Part shown: positions 18,087 through 26,964 of the stretch, in pieces
Position numbering within the stretch: position 1 is the first letter of the stretch
Layout of the letters: each line of letters opens with the position of its first letter
DNA from: Betaproteobacteria bacterium
Lineage (GTDB): Bacteria; Pseudomonadota; Gammaproteobacteria; Burkholderiales; Usitatibacteraceae
Assembly: GCA_016720925.1 (NCBI GenBank)
Contig: JADKJR010000001.1
Location: forward strand, 372,001-436,000
DNA: 64,000 nucleotides
Direction of reading: 5' to 3'
Notes under the pieces: model-generated
What the model was told of the DNA's origin: nothing
Databases searched by the model: none
The model's input: the letters and a program-made list of their open reading frames with translations, nothing else
Program-made: the position numbers and the translations under genes

Positions 18087-19808
18087 ATGAACGACCGCGC
18101 CACAGTAGCCATCCCGTTAGCCGACGTGCGCAGCAAGATGAAAGCGCGAAATACTCTCAAGGGCCGTCAGGTCGATCCGCAGGCGCGCGCCGAAGTTGCC
18201 GCGCTGTTGGACGGTCGTCCTGTCCGCCGCGATCTGCTGATCGAGTTCCTGCATCGCATTCAGGACAAGTACGGTTCTTTATCCGCCGCGCACCTTGCCG
18301 CACTCGCGGAAGCCATGAAGATCGCGCAGGCCGAGGTTTATGAAGTGGCGACCTTCTATCACCATTTCGATGTGGTGAAGGAGGGCGAGGCCGTGCCGCC
18401 GGCGATCACCGTGCGTGTGTGTGAAACGCTTTCGTGCGCGATGGCCGGGTCGGAGGATTTGTTGAAAAAATTGCCGGCAATCCTCGGCAAGGATGTGCGA
18501 GTCGTGGCCGTGCCCTGCATCGGGCGCTGCTCGGAGGCGCCGGCGGTTTGTGTCGGCCAGAATGCGTTTGGGCATGCGACGGCGGAGAATGTAGCTGAAG
18601 TAATCCGCGCCGGCATGGTGTCGCCTTCCCGGTCAAAGGAGCGGGAACCCGCCTGCGTGGACTATGCACAGTACCTGGCTGCCGGTGGTTACAAAACGTA
18701 CCTCGATATATTGAACGGCAAACGCGACCCGGAATCTGCCCTCACCGAAATGGAACACTCCGGTCTGCGCGGACTCGGCGGCGCGGGTTTCCCGGCCGGG
18801 CGCAAGTGGCGTATCGTCCGCGGCGAAATGGCGCCGCGCCTGATGGCGGTGAACATCGACGAAGGCGAGCCGGGTACGTTCAAGGATCGCCACTACCTGG
18901 AACGCGATCCACATCGTTTCATTGAAGGCATGCTGATCGCGGCGAAGGTGGTGGGCATCGACGCGTGCTACGTCTACCTGCGCGACGAGTATCACGCGTG
19001 CCGCGTACTCCTCGAAGCCGAACTCAAAGCGCTGCACGCCAATCCGCCGGGTGGCGCTCCATTGCCCAAGATTGAACTGCGGCGCGGTGCCGGTGCCTAT
19101 ATCTGCGGGGAAGAATCCGCGATGATCGAATCCATCGAAGGTAATCGCGGCATGCCGCGGCTGCGTCCGCCGTACGTCGCACAGGTTGGCCTGTTCGGCC
19201 GGCCGACGCTGGAACACAACATGGAAACGCTCCACTGGGTGCGCGACATCCTCGAGAAAGGTGCGGAGTGGTTTGCGAATCACGGTCGTCATGGCCGCAA
19301 AGGTCTGCGTTCGTTCTCGGTTTCCGGCCGCGTGAAAAATCCGGGCGTGCATCTTGTGTCGGCGGGCATTACCGTGAAAGAGCTGATCGCGGAGAACTGC
19401 GGCGGCATGCTCGACGGTCACGAGTTCTACGCCTACCTTCCCGGCGGCGCGTCGGGCGGAATACTCCCCGCCAGTATGGGTGACATTCCGCTCGATTTCG
19501 ATACTCTGCAGCCGCACGGCTGCTTCATCGGCTCGGCGGCGGTGGTGATCCTGTCGGACAAAGACAAGGCGCGCGATGCCGCGCTGAACCTGATGAAATT
19601 TTTCGCAGAAGAGAGTTGTGGTCAATGCACACCGTGCCGTGTCGGCACCGAGAAGGCGGTGCACCTGCTGGAAGAGTCGGCATGGCGAACGGGATTGCTG
19701 GAGGAGCTGTCACAGGTGATGGTGGATGCATCGATTTGTGGTCTGGGGCAGGCGGCGCCGAATCCGATCCGCTGCGTGATCAAGCATTTTCCGCAGGAGA
19801 TTTCGTGA
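18087..19808 (+). CDS. NAD-dependent formate dehydrogenase, fused gamma-beta subunit (FdsG-FdsB)
   Basis: A 573-residue diaphorase unit that passes electrons from the Mo subunit to NAD+. Residues about 30-180 are NuoE/FdsG-like with the [2Fe-2S] ligands Cys112, Cys117, Cys144 and Cys148. Residues about 190-570 are NuoF/FdsB-like with GLRGLGGAGFPAGRKW (NADH/FMN site), GAYICGEESA, and the [4Fe-4S] set beginning ESCGQCTPC (Cys511, 514, 517). In the well-known fds operons G and B are separate genes; here they are one polypeptide. GGAG precedes the ATG. fdsA follows after a 133-bp spacer on the same strand. Confidence 0.9.
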   Translation: MNDRATVAIPLADVRSKMKARNTLKGRQVDPQARAEVAALLDGRPVRRDLLIEFLHRIQDKYGSLSAAHLAALAEAMKIAQAEVYEVATFYHHFDVVKEGEAVPPAITVRVCETLSCAMAGSEDLLKKLPAILGKDVRVVAVPCIGRCSEAPAVCVGQNAFGHATAENVAEVIRAGMVSPSRSKEREPACVDYAQYLAAGGYKTYLDILNGKRDPESALTEMEHSGLRGLGGAGFPAGRKWRIVRGEMAPRLMAVNIDEGEPGTFKDRHYLERDPHRFIEGMLIAAKVVGIDACYVYLRDEYHACRVLLEAELKALHANPPGGAPLPKIELRRGAGAYICGEESAMIESIEGNRGMPRLRPPYVAQVGLFGRPTLEHNMETLHWVRDILEKGAEWFANHGRHGRKGLRSFSVSGRVKNPGVHLVSAGITVKELIAENCGGMLDGHEFYAYLPGGASGGILPASMGDIPLDFDTLQPHGCFIGSAAVVILSDKDKARDAALNLMKFFAEESCGQCTPCRVGTEKAVHLLEESAWRTGLLEELSQVMVDASICGLGQAAPNPIRCVIKHFPQEIS

Positions 19809-19822
19809 TGAGCGCGAAGATC

Positions 19823-19925
19823 GAAACAAGAAGCTGCCGCGCCTGCGAAGGCAGAGGCCAAGTTTTCGTTGCCGCACTGGGATGCGAACTTGGGCCTCGG
19901 ACTAAATCCAGGGCGACAGAGATAT
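19823..19925. repeat. Palindromic insert between fdsGB and fdsA
   Basis: It begins with GAAACAAGAAGCTGCCGC and ends with TCCAGGGCGACAG. GAGGCCAAGTTTTCG (19854) can pair with CGAACTTGGGCCTC (19885). The opening 18 bases recur with one change just after fdsA (22770), and the end resembles the end of that downstream hairpin. A 45-codon frame across it (19808-19945) looks incidental. Confidence 0.5.
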
Positions 19926-19941
19926 TTTGGAGCGTGTCGCA

Positions 19942-22767
19942 ATGAACGCCATGACCGACCCCATCATCGAACGCAAACTTGTCGAATTCACTCTAGACGG
20001 GCAAACAATATCCGCGTTTGAGGATCAGACGCTGATTGAGATCGCCAAAGAACACGGCAAGGAAATCCCGCACCTCTGCTACAAGCCCAGTTATCGGCCC
20101 GATGGCAACTGCCGCGCGTGCGTGGTGGAAATCAAGGGCGAGCGCACGCTTGCGCCATCGTGTTGTCGCCATCCCAGCAATAACATGGAAGTCACCACCG
20201 ATTCGCCGCGTGCCGTGCTTTCGCAAAAGATGGTTCTGGAACTGTTGACCGCCGATGCGCCGCCGAGAGACGACAAGCCTGCCGACAATGAACTGACTAA
20301 ATGGAAAATGCGTCTCGGTGTTGGGGAGTCCCGTTTCCCAGCGCGCCAGCAGCCCAACCCGGACTTCTCTCATCCTGCGATGACAGTGAACTTGGACGCC
20401 TGCATCCAGTGCACGCGTTGCGTGCGCGCCTGCCGCGAAGAGCAGAACAACGATGTGATCGGCTATGCCTTCCGTGGCGGGCATTCGAAAATCGTTTTCG
20501 ATTTCGATGACCCGATGGGCGCAAGCACCTGCGTGGCGTGCGGGGAATGCGTGCAGGCGTGCCCGACCGGTGCGCTCGCGCCCGCCAAGGACGCCTACAA
20601 AATTGTCGCCGACAAGCTGGTCGATAGCGTGTGCCCGTATTGCGGTGTCGGCTGCCAACTCACCTATCACGTCAAGGACAACGCCATCGTCCGCGTCGAT
20701 GGCCGCGATGGTCCATCGAATCACAATCGCCTCTGCGTAAAGGGCAGATACGGCTTCGATTACGCACATCACAAGCAGCGTCTGACCACGCCGCTGATCC
20801 GAAAAGCCGGGGTACCGAAGACCGCGGATTTCCGCATGGACCCGGACAACTGGCGTGAAGTTTTTCGCGAAGCGACATGGGAAGAGGCGCTCGATCTGGC
20901 CGGCGGCACGCTCGCGAAAATCCGCGATCGGCATGGTCCCGGGTTTGGCAACAGCGCGCTGGCCGGCTTCGGTTCGGCCAAGGGTAGCAACGAGGAAGCG
21001 TACCTGTTCCAGAAATTGGTGCGCACCGGTTTCCAGACCAACAACGTCGATCACTGCACGCGCCTCTGTCATGCGTCGTCGGTCGCTGCGCTGCTCGAAG
21101 GTGTCGGCTCCGGCGCGGTCTCGAACCAGGTATCGGATGTCGCGAAAGCCGACGTGATTTTCCTGATTGGCGCGAATCCCACGTCGAACCATCCGGTTGC
21201 GGCTACCTGGATCAAGAATGCCACCAAGCGTGGCGCGAAGCTTATCGTGCTCGATCCGCGCCGCAACGATCTCTACCGCTACGCCTGGCGTTACCTCCAG
21301 TTCAAGCCGGACATGGACGTGGCGATGCTCAACGCGATGATTTACACCATCATCGATGAAGGCCTGGTCAATGAAGACTTCATCAAGAATCGCACGCACA
21401 ATTACGAAGCGCTGAAGGAAAACGCCAAGGGCTTCTCGCCGGAGAAAATGGCCCCTTTGTGCGGCATCCCTGCCGAGACATTGCGTGAAGTCGCGCGTAC
21501 CTATGCGACCTCGAAGGGCTCGATGATCTTGTGGGGCATGGGCATTTCGCAGCATGTGCATGGCACCGACAATGCACGCTGCCTGATTGCGCTTACGTTG
21601 ATGACGGGACAAGTCGGCAAGCCGGGCTCGGGCCTGCATCCGCTGCGCGGGCAGAACAATGTACAGGGTGCGTCCGATGCCGGCCTTATCCCGATGATGT
21701 TCCCCGATTACAAGCGCGTCGACAATCCGGAGAATCACGCGCGCTTTGAAAGGCTCTGGAACACGAAACTGGACAACAAGCCCGGCCTCACCGTGGTGGA
21801 GATCATGGATGCGGCCTGTGAAGGCAGGATCAAGGGTATGTATGTGATGGGGGAGAATCCCGCCATGTCGGACCCGGATTCGAACCACGCGCGCAAAGGA
21901 CTGGCGAATCTGGAGATGCTGGTGGTGCAGGATATTTTCCTCACCGAAACTGCCTACCTCGCTGACGTAGTGCTTCCGGCATCGGCATGGCCGGAGAAGA
22001 CTGGCACCGTGACCAACACCGATCGCATGGTGCAACTCGGCCGGCGCGCGCTCGACATGCCCGGCAACGCGCGGCAGGACCTGTGGATCATTCAGCAGAT
22101 GGCGCAACGGCTCGGACTTGATTGGAACTATCCGGGCGCGGAAAGTGGCGTCGCGGCGGTATACGAAGAGTTGCACATCGCACAAGGCTCGATATCCGGT
22201 ATCAGTTGGGATCGGTTGAATCGCGAATCGTGTGTGACCTACCCTTGTTCCGGCGATGACGACCCCGGCCATCCTGTGGTGTTCATCGACAAATTTGCCA
22301 CCGCAGACGGCCGCGCCAGGTTCGTACCCGCCGATATCATTCCCGCCAACGAGCGGCCGGATTCGGCGTATCCGTTCGTGCTGATTACCGGACGCCAGCT
22401 CGAACACTGGCACACCGGCTCGATGACGCGCCGCGCGTCGGTGCTTGATGCGATCGAACCGGCGGCGGCGGTCAGCATGAACCCGATGGACATGCGGCAA
22501 CTTCATGTGCATGCCGGCGAAAACGTCACGGTCGAATCGCGCCGCGGCAAAGTGGCGATCATGGTGCGCGCCGACGAAGGCGTGCCGGTTGGCTCGATCT
22601 TCATTCCATTCGCGTACTACGAAGCGGCGGCAAACATGCTTACCAATCCTGCGCTGGACCCGTTCGGCAAGATTGCGGAGGTCAAGTATTGTGCGGTGCG
22701 TATCACCAAGGGAGGCGAGCCCGTGCCGCTGTCGAGTTACGGCGGTGCGCAGGCGTTTGGGGTGTAG
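19942..22767 (+). CDS. fdsA: NAD-dependent formate dehydrogenase, molybdenum/tungsten alpha subunit (FdsA type)
   Basis: About 941 residues; oxidises formate to CO2 at a bis-MGD cofactor. Order: NuoG-like [2Fe-2S] domain (Cys46, 57, 60, 74); a region with two [4Fe-4S] clusters (CIQCTRCVRAC from Cys154, CVACGECVQAC from Cys197); the molybdopterin-proximal [4Fe-4S] (CPYCGVGC from Cys231); then the catalytic domain with NNVDHCTRLCHASS, in which Cys376 is the expected metal-ligating residue and is encoded as Cys, not selenocysteine; finally the MGD-binding domain. ATG 19942 has GGAG 10 bp upstream. No fdhD/fdsC or fdsD follows, unlike standard fds operons; these would have to be elsewhere. Confidence 0.92.
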   Translation: MNAMTDPIIERKLVEFTLDGQTISAFEDQTLIEIAKEHGKEIPHLCYKPSYRPDGNCRACVVEIKGERTLAPSCCRHPSNNMEVTTDSPRAVLSQKMVLELLTADAPPRDDKPADNELTKWKMRLGVGESRFPARQQPNPDFSHPAMTVNLDACIQCTRCVRACREEQNNDVIGYAFRGGHSKIVFDFDDPMGASTCVACGECVQACPTGALAPAKDAYKIVADKLVDSVCPYCGVGCQLTYHVKDNAIVRVDGRDGPSNHNRLCVKGRYGFDYAHHKQRLTTPLIRKAGVPKTADFRMDPDNWREVFREATWEEALDLAGGTLAKIRDRHGPGFGNSALAGFGSAKGSNEEAYLFQKLVRTGFQTNNVDHCTRLCHASSVAALLEGVGSGAVSNQVSDVAKADVIFLIGANPTSNHPVAATWIKNATKRGAKLIVLDPRRNDLYRYAWRYLQFKPDMDVAMLNAMIYTIIDEGLVNEDFIKNRTHNYEALKENAKGFSPEKMAPLCGIPAETLREVARTYATSKGSMILWGMGISQHVHGTDNARCLIALTLMTGQVGKPGSGLHPLRGQNNVQGASDAGLIPMMFPDYKRVDNPENHARFERLWNTKLDNKPGLTVVEIMDAACEGRIKGMYVMGENPAMSDPDSNHARKGLANLEMLVVQDIFLTETAYLADVVLPASAWPEKTGTVTNTDRMVQLGRRALDMPGNARQDLWIIQQMAQRLGLDWNYPGAESGVAAVYEELHIAQGSISGISWDRLNRESCVTYPCSGDDDPGHPVVFIDKFATADGRARFVPADIIPANERPDSAYPFVLITGRQLEHWHTGSMTRRASVLDAIEPAAAVSMNPMDMRQLHVHAGENVTVESRRGKVAIMVRADEGVPVGSIFIPFAYYEAAANMLTNPALDPFGKIAEVKYCAVRITKGGEPVPLSSYGGAQAFGV

Positions 22768-22780
22768 GTGAAACAAGAAG

Positions 22781-22819
22781 CTGTCGCCCCGGATCCAGTC
22801 CGGGGCGACAGTGTTTTTT
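22781..22819 (+). terminator. Strong intrinsic terminator after fdsA
   Basis: CTGTCGCCCCGGA and TCCGGGGCGACAG form a 13-bp perfect stem with a 5-base loop, followed by TG and six T. It is 13 bp after the fdsA stop and may also end the convergent peptidase transcript from the other side. Confidence 0.92.
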
Positions 22820-22855
22820 GCGGGTCTGCGCAGTAGGCCTTTGCTGCGTGATTTG

Positions 22856-24556
22856 TCAGCCGATCTCCACCACCAACGTCTGATATCCCACCCGGCAACT
22901 CCCCACCTTCACGCGCAAGGTCCCGCGCCCTTCCGCAACCAGCGTCACCCGCGCTTCATTGACGTTACCCCGCGTCCACGGCGCAAATATATTGATGCCG
23001 CCGTAGGGCCCGCGACCCCAGCCGTCCAGATGGCCAACCTGCGTTACCAGCTCGCCCGGTGCCGCAAGGCGTACGCCTTCGCATTCCGTGGTGAGCCGTA
23101 GCGGCTCCACATGCGGCAAGTGCTTCGCCGACGAAATGCCGTGCGTGCCGAGGTAGCCGTGATTGGTGACGCGAATTTCAAGTCGCGTCATGCCGGAGGC
23201 GAGTCTTTCCTGCCCCGCCACCGACACGCTTACGCGCGGCGTCAGCGCGGCCACGCGCAAGAAAGCGGCACTATGCTGATCAAGTACCGCGCCCAGTTTT
23301 TCGTACGTCGGGTTGGATACCCCGACCCGCAGATCCAGCCCGCCCAGTTCCACCTCGCCCAGCTGTGGATGTGATGCCGCGCGCCACGGCCTGAAGATGC
23401 GCCCTCTGTTTTCGCGCTGGTCCCATTGCGCCAGCGCAAGGATATCGGTGCGCTCCATGTGCGAATAGTTTTCAATGAATTTCTTTTGCGGCTTCATGCC
23501 GATTTGCGTGAAGATGTCCCACAACTCGACGCCGTAGGCGAGACAGCCACGCTGGTGGTAGGCATAATCGGTGAGGACGCCGCGCACCGGCGTGCCCGGC
23601 TCGTACTGGAATTCGTGATAGCCGCTCACCATCGGATAGCCGGTGAATTCTTTTGCCCACACCTCCACTTGCCGGTACACGGCGAGGTCACCCTGGTCCA
23701 TCTCGTGATCGGGTTTGTCACCCAGCGGTCGCAGGAAAACGCCGCCGAAGGTGTGAAAGTTGACCCACGTGAAAATGTTCGGATGCGTGCTCACGAACTC
23801 AAGCAGCGCGTGCGTTTCGGGTTCGCTGCCCGGAAAATGTCCCGCGCCGCGCTGCGATTCCTCGGCGCCCCACTGGTAGGGAAAATTACGGTTGAAGTCA
23901 GTCTGTGAATCGCACAGGTAATCGGGCGTTGGAACGGAGCGACCGTCAAAGTTGACAATGTGGCCTTCCGGATACATGCGGTAGAACGGACCCGCATCCT
24001 CCGGCTTGCGCGGCACCATTACGCCGCGCGAAATGCCATCGCCGGTGAGTTCCACCAGTTCACCATTGGCGCACACCTGCCGCATGTAACCCATCTGCCC
24101 ATCGCCGTCGACGTCGGCGTTCTGCCAGTAGCTGCGCCCTTTGTTGGCGCGATTGTCCGCCGGATGTGATCGCACATAGCGCCCGGTCTTGAGTACGGCC
24201 TCGGCGCCATCGGGTGATATGCGGGGTACGACATAGAACAGCGTGGCCTTGATGGTATCGGTCATGTGCGCCGGCAACGGATTGGCAATGGTCCCTCCCG
24301 CGTGGAGCGCAATCACGTCTTCCGCGATCGCGAGCGCGGCGCTGGACCCGCAGAATTCAGAGGCATGCATATTGCCGTCGACCCACACGGCAGGGCGCAT
24401 TTCTTCCGGGCGCGGGCCGATGATGAGCAGCGGGATGTCGCGGCCTTCGCGGCTTTTGCCGAGGGAAGTGAGCTGCACGAACTGAGGATGCGCGTTGGCC
24501 CATATGGACAGTTGCTGCGTGAGTTCGGCGTAGTCGAGATATTTGGTGCGGAACAT
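22856..24556 (-). CDS. M14-family zinc carboxypeptidase
   Basis: About 566 residues. The catalytic domain (about 1-390) has the zinc ligand pair in GNMHASEF (HxxE), RISPDGAE, the substrate-binding DFNRNFPYQW, a third ligand in VNFHTFGG, and a late glutamate in GVELWD. A C-terminal beta-rich region (about 430-566) carries no recognised motif. No clear signal peptide, so location is unclear. ATG 24556 is taken as the start; a TTG seven codons upstream is possible and neither has a good ribosome site. It converges on the formate dehydrogenase genes. Substrate unknown. Confidence 0.82.
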   Translation of the reverse strand: MFRTKYLDYAELTQQLSIWANAHPQFVQLTSLGKSREGRDIPLLIIGPRPEEMRPAVWVDGNMHASEFCGSSAALAIAEDVIALHAGGTIANPLPAHMTDTIKATLFYVVPRISPDGAEAVLKTGRYVRSHPADNRANKGRSYWQNADVDGDGQMGYMRQVCANGELVELTGDGISRGVMVPRKPEDAGPFYRMYPEGHIVNFDGRSVPTPDYLCDSQTDFNRNFPYQWGAEESQRGAGHFPGSEPETHALLEFVSTHPNIFTWVNFHTFGGVFLRPLGDKPDHEMDQGDLAVYRQVEVWAKEFTGYPMVSGYHEFQYEPGTPVRGVLTDYAYHQRGCLAYGVELWDIFTQIGMKPQKKFIENYSHMERTDILALAQWDQRENRGRIFRPWRAASHPQLGEVELGGLDLRVGVSNPTYEKLGAVLDQHSAAFLRVAALTPRVSVSVAGQERLASGMTRLEIRVTNHGYLGTHGISSAKHLPHVEPLRLTTECEGVRLAAPGELVTQVGHLDGWGRGPYGGINIFAPWTRGNVNEARVTLVAEGRGTLRVKVGSCRVGYQTLVVEIG

Positions 24557-24752
24557 GGACGGGATTCTTGTTTTCAAGATGAGATGCGGCAGTATGTTGG
24601 ATGGCGGTGCCGGTGGTCAAACCTGAAGTCAAATCCGGGCGACAACATATAGAATCTCATTTATGACCACACTTACACCCTGGCCGCCCAGCCTGAGCGG
24701 CAATTTCCTGCGCCGCACCATGCCCGAGCTGGCGAAAAAATTGGACGCAAAC

Positions 24753-25247
24753 ATGAGCCCCGTCAGCAAAACTTCCGTCGTCACCTTGCGCGAAGTGACC
24801 AGCGACACCGTGCGCAAGATCTCGCTGCTCGATGTTGCCTCCGGGCAGGAAGGGCTGGTGGCGCCGAATGCGTTTTCGATCGCGCAAGCGCACTTTCACC
24901 CTGAGGCATGGTTCCGCGCGATCTACGCCGACGAGGTGCCGGTCGGATTTGCGATGCTGGAAGACTGGTCGCAAGTACTCGGCCGCGAACCGGAACGTTA
25001 CGAAGGAGCGCCCTATGTGGCGTTATGGCGATTCATGATCGACCATCGATTCCAGAAACTCGGTTTTGGCGCGCAAGCGATTGCGTGCTTGATCGCTTAC
25101 GCGCGTACGCGGCCGGGTGCGAAGAATATGTTGCTCTCGTTCGTCCCGAAGGAAAACAACCCCGAGGAATTCTATAAGCGCTTCGGTTTCGCGCGTACCG
25201 GTGAGGAAGATGAGGGCGAGTTGGTGATGCGGTTGCGGCTGGACTGA
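24753..25247 (+). CDS. GNAT-family N-acetyltransferase
   Basis: A 164-residue acetyl-CoA-dependent acetyltransferase. ATG 24753 gives MSPVSKTSVVTLREVT, a normal GNAT start; the frame is open to an ATG at 24663 whose product would carry a Pro-rich extension. The acetyl-CoA loop is seen in HRFQKLGFGAQAI, followed by the LSFVPKENNPEEFYKRFGF segment (quoted as landmark), typical of the spermidine/diamine acetyltransferase branch (BltD-like). The substrate is not determined. Confidence 0.8.
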   Translation: MSPVSKTSVVTLREVTSDTVRKISLLDVASGQEGLVAPNAFSIAQAHFHPEAWFRAIYADEVPVGFAMLEDWSQVLGREPERYEGAPYVALWRFMIDHRFQKLGFGAQAIACLIAYARTRPGAKNMLLSFVPKENNPEEFYKRFGFARTGEEDEGELVMRLRLD

Positions 25248-25373
25248 ATACGCCCAAAGGCGAGCGCTCAACCTGTGCGAGCTGCGGAGACCATCACCGC
25301 CAGCGAACAAGTCATAATATTGTCACTTCAAGATCGCACCTCCGTGCTATCGCCATTCATTCGAGTTTCTTTC

Positions 25374-26891
25374 ATGAACAAGCGAGTCACGGCCAAGCTG
25401 GCCGCCAGTAGTGCTGTTGTATTTCTGCTGGGCAGTTGCAGTTCTTTGCTGCCTGCGTTAACCGTCAAGTCCCGTTTGAACCAGATTGAAACTATCGTCG
25501 TGATCTACGCGGAGAACCGCAGCTTTGATCACTTGTTTGGCCACTTTCCCGGCGCGGAAGGCATCGCTGATGCCACGGCCGAACAAAAGATCCAGCTCGA
25601 CCGCAACGGGACGCCGCTGGCCGCGTTGCCGCCGGTGTACAAAGACCGCAAGGTGCAGGACGACTTCCCGCGCAATCTGCCGAATGGCCCGTTCGCGGCC
25701 GACCAGCCGCCGGTGCAACGCGCGCTGACGGCAACCGACCCCGACCCGACACACAGCTTTTATCAGCACATCGCGCAGATCAATGGCGGCAAGAATAATC
25801 AGTTCGTCGCGCACAGCAACGCCGGGGCGCTGCCGATGGCCACCTTCGACGGCTCAAAACTGAAGATGTGGCAATGGGCGAAAGATTTCACGATTGCCGA
25901 TCATTTTTTCCAGGCGGCCTACGGCGGCTCATTCATCAATCACCAGCAATTGATTTGCGCGTGCGTGCCACAGCAGATTGAGGCGCCGGACAGCATCCGC
26001 GCGGTACTCGATGACAAGGGGCACCTTCAGCAAAAGCCCGATTCGCCAGCCACGGTGATGGCTGGCCCGCCGGCTTACCTCCGCGATGGACGCGTGGCGC
26101 CGGTGGACCGTGGCAGCTACGCGTTGAATACCAACCAACCCGCCTACCAGCCGAGCGAATATCCGCCCGCCGCGGGTGGTGATCTGAATTACACCGACCC
26201 GGCCAAATACCCGCTGAAGCCACAGACCATGAAAACCATCGGTGACACGCTCTCGGCCAGAGGCGTTTCATGGGCGTGGTATGCGCAGGCATGGAACGCC
26301 GCGCTATTCGATGGCATTCGCGATCCCGCCGCCAAGCGCACCGTGATCAGCTATTCCGCCAACGGCGCGATCAACTTCCAGGCGCATCATCAGCCCTTCA
26401 ATTATTACGCCCGCTTCGCGCCGGGCATGCCGGACCGTGCGCGGCATTTGCGTGATCGCGATGATTTTATTGAAGCGATCGACAAGGGCGCGCTGCCGCA
26501 GGTGTCGTTCTATAAACCCGCCGGTCGCACCAGCCAGCATTCCGGCTCCAGCACCATTGCCGCGGGCGACGAAGAAATGCACGAAATCGTCGCGCGCCTG
26601 CGCGCCGGCCCGCAGTGGGACAAGATGGCCATCATCGTTACCTATGACGAATACGGCGGCTATTGGGACCACGTGCCGCCCCCGAGTGGACCCGGCTGGA
26701 GCAATGACTTCGGCCCCGGTTCGCGCATCCCGGCGGTGATCATCTCCCCCTTTGCCCGTCGCGGCCATGTGGACAAAACGGTTTACGACACGACCTCGAT
26801 CCAGAAATTCCTGAACGTTCGTTTCGGGCTGGAGCCCTTGCCGGGGCTGCGCGAGAAGATTGGCGACCTGACGGGGGCATTTCAGTTTTAA
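25374..26891 (+). CDS. AcpA/phospholipase C-superfamily acid phosphatase, predicted lipoprotein
   Basis: A 505-residue secreted phosphoesterase. ATG 25374 yields a signal peptide ending in a lipobox, LLGSC (lipidated Cys22), so it should be anchored to a membrane face. ENRSFDHLFGHFPGAEG is the metal/nucleophile region of the acid phosphatase A and phospholipase C superfamily, and DEYGGYWDHVPPP near residue 430 is the C-terminal metal site. In the family such proteins hydrolyse phosphomonoesters or phospholipids. Divided from neighbours by over 100 bp on each side except the following small gene. Confidence 0.85.
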   Translation: MNKRVTAKLAASSAVVFLLGSCSSLLPALTVKSRLNQIETIVVIYAENRSFDHLFGHFPGAEGIADATAEQKIQLDRNGTPLAALPPVYKDRKVQDDFPRNLPNGPFAADQPPVQRALTATDPDPTHSFYQHIAQINGGKNNQFVAHSNAGALPMATFDGSKLKMWQWAKDFTIADHFFQAAYGGSFINHQQLICACVPQQIEAPDSIRAVLDDKGHLQQKPDSPATVMAGPPAYLRDGRVAPVDRGSYALNTNQPAYQPSEYPPAAGGDLNYTDPAKYPLKPQTMKTIGDTLSARGVSWAWYAQAWNAALFDGIRDPAAKRTVISYSANGAINFQAHHQPFNYYARFAPGMPDRARHLRDRDDFIEAIDKGALPQVSFYKPAGRTSQHSGSSTIAAGDEEMHEIVARLRAGPQWDKMAIIVTYDEYGGYWDHVPPPSGPGWSNDFGPGSRIPAVIISPFARRGHVDKTVYDTTSIQKFLNVRFGLEPLPGLREKIGDLTGAFQF

Positions 26892-26964
26892 GGGCGCAGC
26901 AATGCCGCCGACAGTTCCATGAACCGATGTAACATACCCTCACAACAACACCCCGAGGCACCGC

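Noticed and set aside
19808..19945. A possible 45-codon gene between fdsGB and fdsA
   Set aside because: It runs through the palindromic insert, resembles no FdsC/FdsD protein, and is most simply incidental.
19993..22776. A 927-codon open frame antisense to fdsA
   Set aside because: It mirrors fdsA codon by codon, is His/Arg-rich with no family motif, and arises from the high-G+C third-position bias of fdsA.
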